Source: Thioclava pacifica DSM 10166
GTDB lineage: Bacteria > Pseudomonadota > Alphaproteobacteria > Rhodobacterales > Rhodobacteraceae
Direction of reading: 5' to 3'
Assembly (NCBI RefSeq): GCF_000714535.1
Contig: NZ_AUND01000005.1
Span: 1 to 56,807, forward strand
Length of the DNA: 56,807 nucleotides
The translations under genes and the position numbers were made by a program. This document shows, piece by piece, positions 1-8,730 of the stretch; position 1 is the stretch's first letter, and each line of letters begins with the position of its first letter. The notes beneath the pieces are model-generated. The model ran no database searches. It was given only the letters and a program-made list of their open reading frames with translations, and was not told the origin of the DNA.

Positions 1-33
1 CACCACTTCTTGGGACGCGATCTGCAGACATGA
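1..33 (+). CDS. C-terminal tail of an upstream gene, probably parA (partial)
   Basis: The first ten codons are open in frame and end in TGA at 31-33. That stop overlaps the ATG at 30 in an ATGA arrangement, typical of translationally coupled genes. In related elements the gene directly before DUF2840 is a ParA-type ATPase, so the tail is assigned to it by position only. Ten residues are too few to identify a family. Confidence 0.4.
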   Translation, partial: HHFLGRDLQT

Positions 34-548
34 GTCCGATCCGCTCCGAACCGCACGAGGTTGATGCACAGACCATTGGCAGAGAAGGCAATCTGACCTT
101 CGTCGAGCTGACCTGGAAAGAGGGACAGATCGAACAGTGGGTCCGGTTCGGCCATCCGGTCTGCGAAGAGCGCATTGATCATCACCGGCGCCGCTTCGGC
201 TTCGCGCCGGGTGCCGTCTTCGCGGTCAATCGCTGGGCTGCCAACGCCTATGGCACGGTCCTCTCGCGCTTCGACATCCTTCAGGCTGCGAAGCCCGGAA
301 CTCCCCTTCAAACGCTGCCCTACCTGCGGCCTGGAGGGACTTTGCTGCTCTCCACCCACGGATGGACCAAGGTCGAACGCGTGTTGCAGGCGATCGACGC
401 CATCGAGGCGCTCGGCATCGACCCGGCGGATGCGTCACCGGACCACTGGCGACACCTGCACAATCGTCTGGCCACCTCGCAATCGGCCCATTCCTATACC
501 CGTCTCCAGCACCGAGCATGGCTCAAGCGACGGAGCCTCGGGCTATGA
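30..548 (+). CDS. DUF2840 domain protein
   Basis: This 172-residue protein matches the DUF2840 family in length and in its Trp- and His-rich sequence (VRFGHPVCEERIDHHRR early, then FAPGAVFAVNRWAANAYGT). The function is unknown. The family is almost always found between parA and traF in alphaproteobacterial conjugative elements, so it is probably a transfer or maintenance accessory. No signal peptide or membrane segment is visible. It overlaps the preceding stop (ATGA at 30) and its own TGA overlaps the traF start at 545, so the three genes form one coupled unit. Confidence 0.88.
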   Translation: MSPIRSEPHEVDAQTIGREGNLTFVELTWKEGQIEQWVRFGHPVCEERIDHHRRRFGFAPGAVFAVNRWAANAYGTVLSRFDILQAAKPGTPLQTLPYLRPGGTLLLSTHGWTKVERVLQAIDAIEALGIDPADASPDHWRHLHNRLATSQSAHSYTRLQHRAWLKRRSLGL

Positions 549-1135
549 AGGCGCGGCGCACCATCATCTGGGTGACGGCCCTGTCGGTCACCCTGATCGT
601 GCTGCCTGCAGTTGCCACATGGTCGCCGCGCGTGCTGTGGAATGCCAGCGCGAGCGTTCCTGTCGGGCTCTATCGGTTGCACTCGGTTGGCCATCTGACC
701 ATGGGGGATCTGGTGGTCGTTCAGCCGCCACCAGCGCTTTCGGACTACCTCGATGCGCTTGGCTACCTGCCGCGCAGCGTTCCGCTGCTTAAGCATGTCG
801 CCGCGCTCGAAGGCGCTTTGGTGTGTCGCTCAGGTGACGCGATTACCGTCGATCAGCTTCGTCTTGGCTATGCCCATGTGCAGGACCGCTACGGCCGCGA
901 TCTGCCCGTATGGCAGGGCTGTCATCGGCTCGGCGCTGATGAAGTCTTCCTCATGAACCCGGAAGCGCCCGACAGCCTGGATGGTCGGTATTTCGGGCCT
1001 TTGCCGCGCACCGCGATCACCGCCCGGCTGACACCGCTTTGGACCGTTTCCAACCGTGCCATTGCAGAGCCGGCGCATCCGGAGTCCATGCCACACCGCA
1101 ATAGAAAGGAGGCACGCCATGCCCCAGATTGGTGA
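545..1135 (+). CDS. traF: TraF, S26-family conjugative transfer signal peptidase
   Basis: This 196-residue inner-membrane protein has an N-terminal membrane segment (about residues 7-25) followed by the S26 peptidase core. The SASVPVGLYR motif places the likely catalytic serine at S37, and K83 in SVPLLKH is the probable general base. In RP4, TraF processes and cyclises the TrbC pilin; the same role is inferred here because trbC is present downstream. ATG 545 was chosen because it overlaps the DUF2840 stop (ATGA) and sits right before the membrane segment. The frame stays open upstream to 362 only by chance. The 3' end overlaps the DUF736 start by 17 bases. Confidence 0.9.
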   Translation: MKARRTIIWVTALSVTLIVLPAVATWSPRVLWNASASVPVGLYRLHSVGHLTMGDLVVVQPPPALSDYLDALGYLPRSVPLLKHVAALEGALVCRSGDAITVDQLRLGYAHVQDRYGRDLPVWQGCHRLGADEVFLMNPEAPDSLDGRYFGPLPRTAITARLTPLWTVSNRAIAEPAHPESMPHRNRKEARHAPDW

Positions 1136-1454
1136 ATTCACCCGCACGAAATCTGGCTTTGCCGGGTATGTCCGAACGCTGACACTGGACCTTGAGGTCT
1201 CCCTCGAAAAGGCCGAGGCGACCGAGGCCGAGAACGCCCCTGACTACCGTCTTTTTCACGGGGACGGTGACCTCGCCCGTGAAATCGGCGCGGCCTGGGC
1301 CCGCACTGGGGAGAAGGCCGGAGAATACTTCTCGGTGCTGATTGATGACCCGATGCTGGCGCAACCGATCCGCGCCAACCTCTTCCGCAACGGTGAAATT
1401 TCTGTCTGGTCGCTGCAGTGGACCCGTCCGCCGAAGCGCAATGGGACGGCGTGA
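1119..1454 (+). CDS. DUF736 family protein
   Basis: This 111-residue protein begins MPQIGEFTRTKSGFAGYV, the usual DUF736 opening, and carries the conserved core ending ILIDDPMLAQPIRANL-like. Family members are small, soluble and of unknown function, and are common on conjugative and symbiosis elements of Alphaproteobacteria. Start 1119 is supported by a strong AAAGGAGG ribosome-binding site at 1105-1112. An earlier in-frame ATG at 1056 would only extend the protein into traF coding sequence. It ends 3 bases before the transglycosylase gene. Confidence 0.88.
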   Translation: MPQIGEFTRTKSGFAGYVRTLTLDLEVSLEKAEATEAENAPDYRLFHGDGDLAREIGAAWARTGEKAGEYFSVLIDDPMLAQPIRANLFRNGEISVWSLQWTRPPKRNGTA

Positions 1455-1457
1455 GTA

Positions 1458-2201
1458 ATGCTGAAGATCCGCCCACAGCGCAGTGTCCGAAATGAGGTCG
1501 TGCAGCCACGCATCGTCCAGGCCTGCGCTGCCTTCCTTCTTTCCGGTCTTGCCGCGGCAACGCCTATCAGTGGTCCAGGGCTCGCTGAAACTCCAGCCGT
1601 CATCCGTGATCCGGCCCGCGATCCCTATGCAGCCGCCATCGCCGAAGCCTCCGCGCGCTTCGCCATCCCGGAGCGTTGGATCCGCGCCGTGATGCAGGCC
1701 GAAAGCGCGGGCGATCCGCGTGCGGTCAGCCATGCCGGGGCCATGGGGCTGATGCAGGTCATGCCCGGAACATGGGCCGTCCTGCAGCAGGACCACGGTC
1801 TCGGAAACCACCCGTTCGATCCGCGCGACAACATCCTTGCAGGCACGGCCTATCTGCGCGCCATGCTCGATCGCTATGGCACCGTCGGCGGTATGCTTGC
1901 CGCCTACAATGCGGGGCCAGGGCGCTACGACGCATACCTCTCAGAGGGCCGTGCTCTTCCCGCCGAGACCCGCGCCTATGTCGCGATGCTGGCCCCACGT
2001 CTGGACGGCGCGGCGCCGCTCCCGAGCCGCGCAACCGTCGCCGATTGGCGCGAGGCGGCCCTCTTCACCGACAGATCGGCGGAGCGTCCGCAGCGGAATG
2101 CCGGCAATCCGGATGCAGGGCGACCGTCGCTTGAAGCCAGTTCAGCCGCCACAGATCCCGGCATTTTCGTTGTCCGGCCCGGCGCGGAGACACGGCCATG
2201 A
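1458..2201 (+). CDS. Lytic transglycosylase (SLT domain), conjugation peptidoglycanase
   Basis: This 247-residue exported murein hydrolase has a hydrophobic signal segment at about residues 20-44. The SLT/lysozyme-like domain follows, with the catalytic glutamate E82 in VMQAESAGDPRA, then GAMGLMQVMPGTW and the late AAYNAGPGR motif. The domain ends near residue 180 and the Pro/Ala-rich tail looks disordered. VirB1-type enzymes of this kind locally open peptidoglycan for assembly of the mating channel. The gene is tightly packed with traF and DUF736, and its TGA overlaps a following ATG. Confidence 0.92.
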   Translation: MLKIRPQRSVRNEVVQPRIVQACAAFLLSGLAAATPISGPGLAETPAVIRDPARDPYAAAIAEASARFAIPERWIRAVMQAESAGDPRAVSHAGAMGLMQVMPGTWAVLQQDHGLGNHPFDPRDNILAGTAYLRAMLDRYGTVGGMLAAYNAGPGRYDAYLSEGRALPAETRAYVAMLAPRLDGAAPLPSRATVADWREAALFTDRSAERPQRNAGNPDAGRPSLEASSAATDPGIFVVRPGAETRP

Positions 2202-2452
2202 GCGTAATCGGGGTTTTGGGTGCGCTGGCGGGCTGTGTCGCAAACGCGGCGGAAGGGCGTGATTGGACAACGGGCGGGCAGGAAGGAGGGCAAGATAAAA
2301 GGGCATGCCACGAATGCCGCAAGTCCCTGACGGGACTGGCGTTTTCGCGTGCATGGCGGTCGGTCGTGTGCAGGTTTCCGGGATTTCTCCTGCGATTTCA
2401 ATACTCCGGCATGCACAGGGGCGTTCCGAGAAACGGGAGAGTTTTCGCATGA
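2198..2452 (+). other. Small open frame joining the transglycosylase and relaxase genes (coding status uncertain)
   Basis: An 84-codon frame starts in an ATGA overlap with the transglycosylase stop and ends in an ATGA overlap with the relaxase start (ATG 2449, TGA 2450-2452). That double coupling is what a real small gene would show. Against it, third-position GC is low compared with neighbours and no family is recognised; a CHEC pair of cysteines is the only notable motif. It may equally be non-coding DNA containing the transfer origin. Confidence 0.3.
2202..2448. other. Candidate oriT region with hairpin AGTCCC/GGGACT
   Basis: This 247-base interval directly upstream of the relaxase gene has atypical composition. 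It holds a perfect 6-bp stem with a TGAC loop (2322-2337). Relaxase genes often lie beside their origin of transfer, so this is a reasonable place for oriT. No nic consensus was recognised, so the assignment rests on position and structure only. Confidence 0.3.
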
Positions 2453-4215
2453 CCGAACCTGAGCGCGACTTCCGCATCAGGCCCGGAAAGCCCCGCAGCA
2501 CGCGTACCCCGCGTCCCAAAGCCTTTGTCGACCAGGTTCTGCGGGCGGCCCACAAGGCAGGTCACGTTTCGACGCGCCCAAGCGGCAAAGAGCGAAGCCA
2601 TTCCACCTTCGGGCGCGGGCAAAGTCGATTTGGCAGATCGCGGCTTTTCTCCTCATCGCGTCGGGTCATGGTCGCTGCCCGCATCGCCCGCCACAAGGGC
2701 CGGGCCTATCGCGCGGCTCCGCTCTCGACCCATCTCGCCTATCTGCGCCGCGACGGCGTCGGCAAGGATGGGGAGAAGGGCCTGCTCTTCGGTGCCCGGA
2801 CCGACGATCTGGACGGTTCCGACTTCGCGGCAAGATGCGAGGACGACCGGCACCATTTCCGCTTCATCATCTCGCCCGAGGATGCCGCAGAGATGGAGGA
2901 CCTGCGCGGGTTCACCCGCGATCTCGCGCGGCGGATGGAAGCCGATCTCGGAACGCGGCTGGACTGGGTCGCCGTGGATCACTGGAACACCGACAATCCG
3001 CATGTGCATCTGATCGTCCGTGGCGTGGATGATCGTGGCGGCGATCTCGTGATCGCGCGCGACTACATCAGCAGCGGGCTGCGGTCCCGCGCCGAGGAGC
3101 TCGTTGCGCTGGAGCTCGGCCCAAAGCCGGAGCACGAAATCTGGCATGCGCTCGAACGGGAAGTCACGGCAGAACGCTGGACGCGCCTCGACCGGGAGCT
3201 GCGCTATCAGGCCGATGATCTCGGTCTGCTCGACCTGCGCCCCTCAGCACCCGGACCCGCGGACCCGCAAATCCGCCGGTTGATGATCGGCCGCCTTCAG
3301 TACCTTCGGAGACTCGGTCTCGTGTCGGAGGGCCGCCCCGGTGAATGGATGCTCGGGCTCGAGGCCGAACGTACGCTCCGCGATCTGGGCGAGCGCGGCG
3401 ACATCATCAAGACGATGCACCGTGCCTTCGCCGAGCGGGGGCAAGACCGCGGCTTCTCGGACTTCGCCATCGATGCAGGCAGGTCAGGGGACCCGATCAT
3501 CGGCAGGCTGGTCAAGACCGGCCTGCATGACGAACAGACCGGCACCGCCTATGCCGTGATCGATGGGACGGATGGGCGCGCGCACCATGTCCGCTTCCGC
3601 GGTCTGGAGGCCTTCGAGCAGGCACCCGCGCCGGGCGGAATCGTCGAGGTCCGCCGTTTCGGCGGTCTGGGCGATCCGCGTGCGACGCTTGTCTTGGCAA
3701 ACCGATCCGATCTCGACCTGCAAGGCCAGATCACCGCCCCCGGCGCCACCTGGCTCGATCATCGGTTGGTCGAACGTTCCCGTATGCCGCTTGCGATGGG
3801 CGGATTCGGGGCGGAGGTCCGGGACGCGCTCGATGCCCGTGCCGAACATCTGGCGGACGAGGGGCTGGCCCAAAGGCAGGGACAGCGGGTCATCTTCCAG
3901 CGCAAACTCCTCGCGACCCTGCGGCAGCGCGAACTCGATGCTGTCGGCCAGACCCTCGAGACCGAGACAGGCTTGCAACATCGTCCCGCAATGTCCGGCG
4001 AGCATGTGTCCGGCACCTACACGCGGCAGCTCCGTCTGTCCTCCGGCCGCTACGCGATGATCGAGGGTATCGGTCCGGATGGCGGTCGCAGTTTCCAGCT
4101 CGTCCCCTGGTCCCGCGAGATCGAGCCCCGCATTGGCCAGCACATCACCGGGATCGCGCGAGGCGGCGGTGGGGTCGACTGGAGCCTCGGGCGCAAGCGC
4201 GGGCTCGGCATCTGA
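2449..4215 (+). CDS. DUF3363 family relaxase (RlxS/VirD2-like)
   Basis: This 588-residue DNA relaxase nicks oriT and pilots the transferred strand. The N-terminal third is a relaxase domain with the metal-binding HxH at H185-V-H187 inside DHWNTDNPHVHLIVRG. A candidate nicking tyrosine lies in the first 120 residues (AYRAAPLSTHLAYLRRDG). The rest (about residues 230-588) matches the DUF3363 region. The basic N-terminus (many Arg, Lys, Ser) fits DNA binding. ATG 2449 was chosen over the upstream in-frame ATG at 2305 because it overlaps a preceding TGA and begins the normal family N-terminus. Relaxases of this type occur on ICEMlSym-like elements. It is followed 16 bases later by the coupling protein gene. 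Confidence 0.9.
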   Translation: MTEPERDFRIRPGKPRSTRTPRPKAFVDQVLRAAHKAGHVSTRPSGKERSHSTFGRGQSRFGRSRLFSSSRRVMVAARIARHKGRAYRAAPLSTHLAYLRRDGVGKDGEKGLLFGARTDDLDGSDFAARCEDDRHHFRFIISPEDAAEMEDLRGFTRDLARRMEADLGTRLDWVAVDHWNTDNPHVHLIVRGVDDRGGDLVIARDYISSGLRSRAEELVALELGPKPEHEIWHALEREVTAERWTRLDRELRYQADDLGLLDLRPSAPGPADPQIRRLMIGRLQYLRRLGLVSEGRPGEWMLGLEAERTLRDLGERGDIIKTMHRAFAERGQDRGFSDFAIDAGRSGDPIIGRLVKTGLHDEQTGTAYAVIDGTDGRAHHVRFRGLEAFEQAPAPGGIVEVRRFGGLGDPRATLVLANRSDLDLQGQITAPGATWLDHRLVERSRMPLAMGGFGAEVRDALDARAEHLADEGLAQRQGQRVIFQRKLLATLRQRELDAVGQTLETETGLQHRPAMSGEHVSGTYTRQLRLSSGRYAMIEGIGPDGGRSFQLVPWSREIEPRIGQHITGIARGGGGVDWSLGRKRGLGI

Positions 4216-4231
4216 CGAAAGGACACTGACC

Positions 4232-6220
4232 ATGACCGCTACGAAAATCCTTTGGGGCCAGATCCTCGCCGTCTTTCTGATCGTGCTCACGACGACCTGG
4301 GGCGCGACGCAATGGGTGGCCTGGCGGCTAGGGTTTCAGGCGCAGCTGGGCAGCCCATGGTTCGAGGCCTTCGGCATGCCGATCTACCCGCCACCCGCCT
4401 TCTTCTGGTGGTGGTACTTCTACGATGCCTATGCGCGCACGGTGTTCTGGGAGGGCGGGGCGATCGCGGCCTCGGGCGGCTTCATCTCCATCGCCGTCGC
4501 CATCACCATGTCCGTCATCCGGGCGCGCGAGGCCGCCGACGTCGATACCTATGGGTCGGCCCGCTGGGCGAACAGGGCCGAGGTCGAGGCCGCCGACCTG
4601 CTGGGTTCCGATGGTGTCGTGCTCGGCAAGCTGGATCAGGACTACCTGCGCCACAACGGGCCTGAGCATGTGCTCTGCTTTGCGCCGACCCGGTCAGGCA
4701 AGGGCGTGGGTCTCGTCGTCCCGTCGCTGTTGACCTGGCCAGGCTCTGCCATCGTCCACGACATCAAGGGCGAGAACTGGGAGCTGACGGCCGGGTTCCG
4801 CGCGCGCCATGGCAGGGTGCTGCGGTTCGATCCGACCAGCATGACCTCTGCCGCCTACAACCCGTTGCTTGAGGTCCGCCGCGGTGAGTGGGAGGTGCGC
4901 GATGTCCAGAATGTAGCCGATGTTCTCGTCGATCCCGAAGGCTCGCTGGAGAAGCGAAACCATTGGGAAAAGACCTCGCATTCGCTGCTGGTGGGCGCGA
5001 TCCTGCATGTGCTTTACGCCGAACCCGACAAGACCCTGGCCGGCGTTGCCGCATTCCTGTCCGATCCGCGCCGTCCGATCGAGCAGACCCTCGAAGCGAT
5101 GATGGGGGCGCGCCACCTGGGGGAAGCCGGACCGCATCCGGTCATCGCCTCGACCGCGCGGGAGCTTCTGAACAAGTCCGACAACGAACGCTCGGGTGTT
5201 CTGTCGACGGCGATGTCCTTCCTTGGCCTCTACCGCGATCCCGTCGTCGCCCATGTGACCCGGCGCTGCGACTGGCGGATCGACGATCTCATCGGTGCGG
5301 ACCAGCCGGCGACCCTCTACCTCGTCGTGCCGCCTTCTGACATCTCCCGCACCAAGCCGCTGATCCGGCTCGTGCTGAACCAGATCGGTCGACGGCTGAC
5401 CGAAGATTTGAAGGACACGCGCCGTCGCCATCGCATCCTGATGATGCTCGACGAATTCCCGGCGCTCGGGCGGCTCGACTTCTTCGAAAGCGCACTGGCC
5501 TTCATGGCGGGCTACGGGATCAAGAGCTTCCTCATCGCGCAGTCCTTGAACCAGATCGAGAAGGCCTATGGCCAGAACAACTCCATCCTCGACAATTGCC
5601 ATGTCCGGGTGAGCTTCGCGACCAATGACGAGCGCACCGCCAAGCGTGTCTCGGATGCCCTTGGCACGGCGACCGAGATGAAGGCGATGCGCAATTACGC
5701 CGGTCACCGGCTGGCACCCTGGCTGGGTCACCTCATGGTCTCTCGCTCTGAAACTGCGCGCCAGCTGCTGACGCCGGGCGAAATCATGCAGCTGCCGCCC
5801 GACGACGAGATCGTCATGGTCGCAGGTTCCCCGCCGATCCGGGCGAAGAAGGCGCGATATTTCGAGGACAAGCGGTTCGTCAATCGCGTGGTGCCGCCGC
5901 CAGAACCGCGGAAAGTAGATCCGGTCCTGCAGGATGATCCATGGTCATCGCTTCCGGCCATCGAAGCCGATGAACCTTTGCGCGCGTCCGCGCCGTCGGG
6001 TGAAGCTGATGACGCGAATGCAGGCCTGCGACGGGAACCAGACTTGCCTGAGCATGTGGCCGCAGCCCCGGAAAGGACGACAGAACCAGCGCGCGAGTTC
6101 GAGATGATGCTCGACGACGAAGCGGAGGAGACCGCACGACAACGGCAGGCCCTGCGCAAGCAGATGGGCCAGGTGGCCCGACAGGCCTCGATGGACCGCA
6201 ACGATGGCATCGATCTCTGA
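4232..6220 (+). CDS. traG: TraG/VirD4 type IV coupling protein
   Basis: This 662-residue membrane-anchored ATPase links the relaxosome to the mating channel. Two N-terminal membrane segments (about residues 5-30 and 65-95) flank a short periplasmic loop. The Walker A motif is APTRSGKGVG at about residues 150-160, and the Walker B is ILMMLDEFPALG at about 401-412. A glutamate/alanine-rich tail follows the ATPase domain. Start 4232 gives the hydrophobic N-terminus directly and has GAAAGGA upstream. It lies between the relaxase and the RHH gene in the same orientation with short gaps, so it is part of the transfer operon. Confidence 0.94.
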   Translation: MTATKILWGQILAVFLIVLTTTWGATQWVAWRLGFQAQLGSPWFEAFGMPIYPPPAFFWWWYFYDAYARTVFWEGGAIAASGGFISIAVAITMSVIRAREAADVDTYGSARWANRAEVEAADLLGSDGVVLGKLDQDYLRHNGPEHVLCFAPTRSGKGVGLVVPSLLTWPGSAIVHDIKGENWELTAGFRARHGRVLRFDPTSMTSAAYNPLLEVRRGEWEVRDVQNVADVLVDPEGSLEKRNHWEKTSHSLLVGAILHVLYAEPDKTLAGVAAFLSDPRRPIEQTLEAMMGARHLGEAGPHPVIASTARELLNKSDNERSGVLSTAMSFLGLYRDPVVAHVTRRCDWRIDDLIGADQPATLYLVVPPSDISRTKPLIRLVLNQIGRRLTEDLKDTRRRHRILMMLDEFPALGRLDFFESALAFMAGYGIKSFLIAQSLNQIEKAYGQNNSILDNCHVRVSFATNDERTAKRVSDALGTATEMKAMRNYAGHRLAPWLGHLMVSRSETARQLLTPGEIMQLPPDDEIVMVAGSPPIRAKKARYFEDKRFVNRVVPPPEPRKVDPVLQDDPWSSLPAIEADEPLRASAPSGEADDANAGLRREPDLPEHVAAAPERTTEPAREFEMMLDDEAEETARQRQALRKQMGQVARQASMDRNDGIDL

Positions 6221-6230
6221 GGACTGACCT

Positions 6231-6638
6231 ATGCGCGACCGTCTCAACCTCTCCCTACCAGCCGAGTTGATCGGCCGGATCAACGACATCGCTGACCGGA
6301 AACGCGTGACCCGCTCCGCCATCGTCGAGGTGGCTGTAGAATCCTTCCTCTCGCCCGATCACGCCGACATGCAGGAGGCCGCCCTGACGCGCCGCCTCGA
6401 TCGCCTCTCCCGCCAGGTCGCGCGGCTGGAACGCGACCAGCGGATCACGACCGAGACGCTCGCGCTCTTCGTCCGCTTCTGGCTCACCATCACTCCGCCG
6501 ATCGCACCGGAGCAGCAGGCCGCGGCACAGGCCAAGGGCCGCGAGCGGTTCGACGGGTTTGTCGAGACCTTGGGGAAGCGAGTGCAGAAGGGGCGGTGGT
6601 TTGCGGATGAGCTATCAGATGAGGCCGATAGCAGGTAA
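6231..6638 (+). CDS. CopG-type ribbon-helix-helix protein
   Basis: This 135-residue protein has an N-terminal RHH fold (RLNLSLPAELIGRINDIADRKRVTRSAIVEVAVESFL, residues 4-40), a coiled-coil-like stretch (about 48-75), and a hydrophobic segment LALFVRFWLTITPP near 78-92. CopG-like proteins at this position, right after traG, are standard in these elements and probably regulate transfer or act in the relaxosome. In relatives trbB normally follows at once. Here a remnant locus begins only bases after the stop, and the last residues may have been altered by that junction. Confidence 0.85.
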   Translation: MRDRLNLSLPAELIGRINDIADRKRVTRSAIVEVAVESFLSPDHADMQEAALTRRLDRLSRQVARLERDQRITTETLALFVRFWLTITPPIAPEQQAAAQAKGRERFDGFVETLGKRVQKGRWFADELSDEADSR

Positions 6639-7098
6639 CCCGAACCGACCAGTGGAAAAGATCACTCTCGTCTGCATGGGGCACGAGCCCGACCTGTCAG
6701 CCCATCTGATCCTTGCAGCCAAGCCCTACAAAATCGATGTCGAAGTCGTGGACATCCTGCGCGACAAGGCCGACCTCGAGTTCAAGCGCGACTCAGACGC
6801 CAAGGTGGCGGTCAAGGACGGCGAGTTGGTCATCGAACGCTTCTACCCCATGAACCTGTTGCAGAAGCTGTCCATGCAGAAAGAGGCCGTGGACGACTGG
6901 CGCGAACTGACCGAGAGCATTCTAATCGACTGGAACTACGATGGCGCGGTTCTGCAGCCCGAAGTCGTGGATATCCCGGAGAAGAAAACTGACCTCGTGA
7001 TCGGCCGCTACAAGGTGCCCGCCGACGCAGGCACCATCCGCGTCAAGATCACCGACCTCCTCTCGGAATCCTGGGAAGGGAACGTCACCAATGGCTAG
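6607..7098 (+). pseudogene. Type III restriction-modification Mod subunit, C-terminal fragment
   Basis: From about 6637 the frame encodes about 150 residues (NPNRPVEKITLVCMGHEPD onward) that look like the C-terminal portion of a type III DNA methyltransferase (Mod). The methyltransferase motifs that should precede it, DPPY and the AdoMet-binding FxGxG, are absent. The open frame starts at 6607 inside the end of the RHH gene, so a deletion has fused the mod 3' end to the conjugation operon. The stop overlaps the start of the res fragment at 7091, the normal mod-res arrangement. It cannot be an active methyltransferase. Confidence 0.7.
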
Positions 7099-7900
7099 AC
7101 GTCCCAGAACCCAAAGCGCGTCGCTGGACTTCGCCTTCTTCCAGTTCCTGTGGGAGTTCTACCGCGGAAACCGCGGCACTATTCGCACCCACTACAAGGA
7201 GCTGACCCGCAAGTTCCTGGACTTCAACAACCCGGAAAAGAACCCCAAGGCCTTTCTGCGCGAACCGCAGTTCGAGGCGCTGGAGATGTACGTGTTCCTC
7301 AAAGAGTTCATGGGGAACGCAAAGGTCGAAGAGATCTTCAAGGCCTGGTTCGAGAAATCGGGCCGCTTTGCGGATCGTGCCGAGGGCGGGATTGTCGGCG
7401 ACACGCGCCAAGGGTCGATGTTCGATGCAGTGACGCAGGACCAATACAAGGCCGTCTTTGCGGCGATGCGCAAGAACTCCCGCATCTATCCGAACTACAT
7501 CTTCGCTCTGACCATGGGGACCGGCAAGACGATCCTCATGGCGACCTGCATCTTCTACGAGTTCCTGCTGGGCAACAAGTTCGAGAAGGACAAGCGTTTC
7601 TGCCACAACGCGCTGGTCTTCGCGCCGGACAAGAAGCTCAGCACACAGGTCACGTGTTCCTCTCAGACGACAATCTCGAGATCCTCAACGACGAGCTTCA
7701 ACAGAACTTCCGCATCAGCGCCGACGAACTTCAAAACGTGGCAAGCGACAAGGAACGAGTTCAAATCCGCGTGGTTGAAAGGCGACCACCAGATCGAAGA
7801 CTCGGTTGTGCAGGCAAAGAAAGACTTTGCACAGCAAATCGCCGTGGCCAGCGGCATGGAGTATCGCATCATCAAATCGAGTGATGCCGACGAGCGATGA
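7091..7900 (+). pseudogene. Type III restriction endonuclease Res subunit, deleted and frameshifted
   Basis: The first about 185 codons are a good Res N-terminus, ending in the helicase Walker A motif (MGTGKTIL) and LVFAPDKK. At about 7640 the protein sense breaks. The plausible sequence moves to another frame (HVFLSDDNLEILNDELQQ, to about 7780) and then back to the first (KGDHQIEDSVVQAKKDF to the stop at 7900), which resembles the extreme C-terminus of Res with its nuclease EVKGD-like motif disrupted. Most helicase motifs (II-VI) are missing. A normal Res has about 900-1000 residues, so this is a remnant with a large internal deletion and at least one small indel. Confidence 0.72.
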
Positions 7901-8040
7901 TATCGACTGCTAATGTGATCACCGGTGAAAATCGGCCTCGCTGCGGGGCCTCGGTTTGCACATCCAGCTAAGCCGTAGGACTGAATTGAGGTTCATTCAA
8001 ATGAGAGCGTCTTATTCATTCAGGCTGGCTTCGTGCAAGT

Positions 8041-8730
8041 TTACGAGACCCGCCAAACCTCGCCATCATCCAACCGCTTCACGTAATCCACACGCTCCCC
8101 ATCCCAGTGATACGCGAAATGAGCCCCTTGGGTCGGGATGGGGATCACGTCGGGCCAGAAGGCGGCGATGCACAGGCCCTCGGGAAAGCGCACGCTGGGC
8201 CAGGTGATGCCGTTCGATCCGGCCGCACGGCGCTCGGAACCGAAGAGTTGCGAGGGGCGGTAGTCGTGGGGATCCAGTAGATCGGCGCGGCCTGTGGCGT
8301 CGTCAAGATCGGCGTCGATCGATCCGATCAGCTCGCGGAACTGCGAGGTCCAGCCCGGCGGTTCGTCCGTCGCGCGCATGAAGCGGGCGTGGTGATGGAC
8401 GGTCTCGGCGATCGCCACCTCGGTGCGGTCGCCCGCATAATAGAGGCCGAAGCTGCCATCCGAGAACCGTCCGGGCCTGAGCGGCGAGCAATGCACGAAG
8501 GGCGCCATGACCCAGCTCGCACCGGGGCCGGTCACGCGGCGGGCGACAGGCACCTTGGAGAGATCGCCGATGCTCTCGCGGATGCGCGGGTTGAACTTGG
8601 CCTCGGCCGAGGCCAGCGCCTCCCAGTCGGCTGGATCGGCGATGTCCTCGAAGAGGTCGATGGGCGGGTGGATCGAGCGGATGATGCGGACCGTCCGCGG
8701 CCAGGTCACGCGGCGGACAGGCACATTCAC
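8041..8730 (-). CDS. RES-domain toxin of a RES/Xre toxin-antitoxin pair
   Basis: This 229-residue protein carries the RES domain (about residues 45-200), with the family's conserved Arg, Glu and Ser region around GSFGLYYAGDRTEVAIAETVHHHARF. Known RES toxins degrade or ADP-ribosylate-transfer from NAD+ and starve the cell; the same reaction is inferred here. The start is GTG 8730, overlapping the antitoxin stop as GTGA, which is the usual coupling for this pair. The open frame upstream (to 8967) only shadows the antitoxin gene. The pair is transcribed against the flanking conjugation genes. Confidence 0.85.
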   Translation of the reverse strand: MNVPVRRVTWPRTVRIIRSIHPPIDLFEDIADPADWEALASAEAKFNPRIRESIGDLSKVPVARRVTGPGASWVMAPFVHCSPLRPGRFSDGSFGLYYAGDRTEVAIAETVHHHARFMRATDEPPGWTSQFRELIGSIDADLDDATGRADLLDPHDYRPSQLFGSERRAAGSNGITWPSVRFPEGLCIAAFWPDVIPIPTQGAHFAYHWDGERVDYVKRLDDGEVWRVS

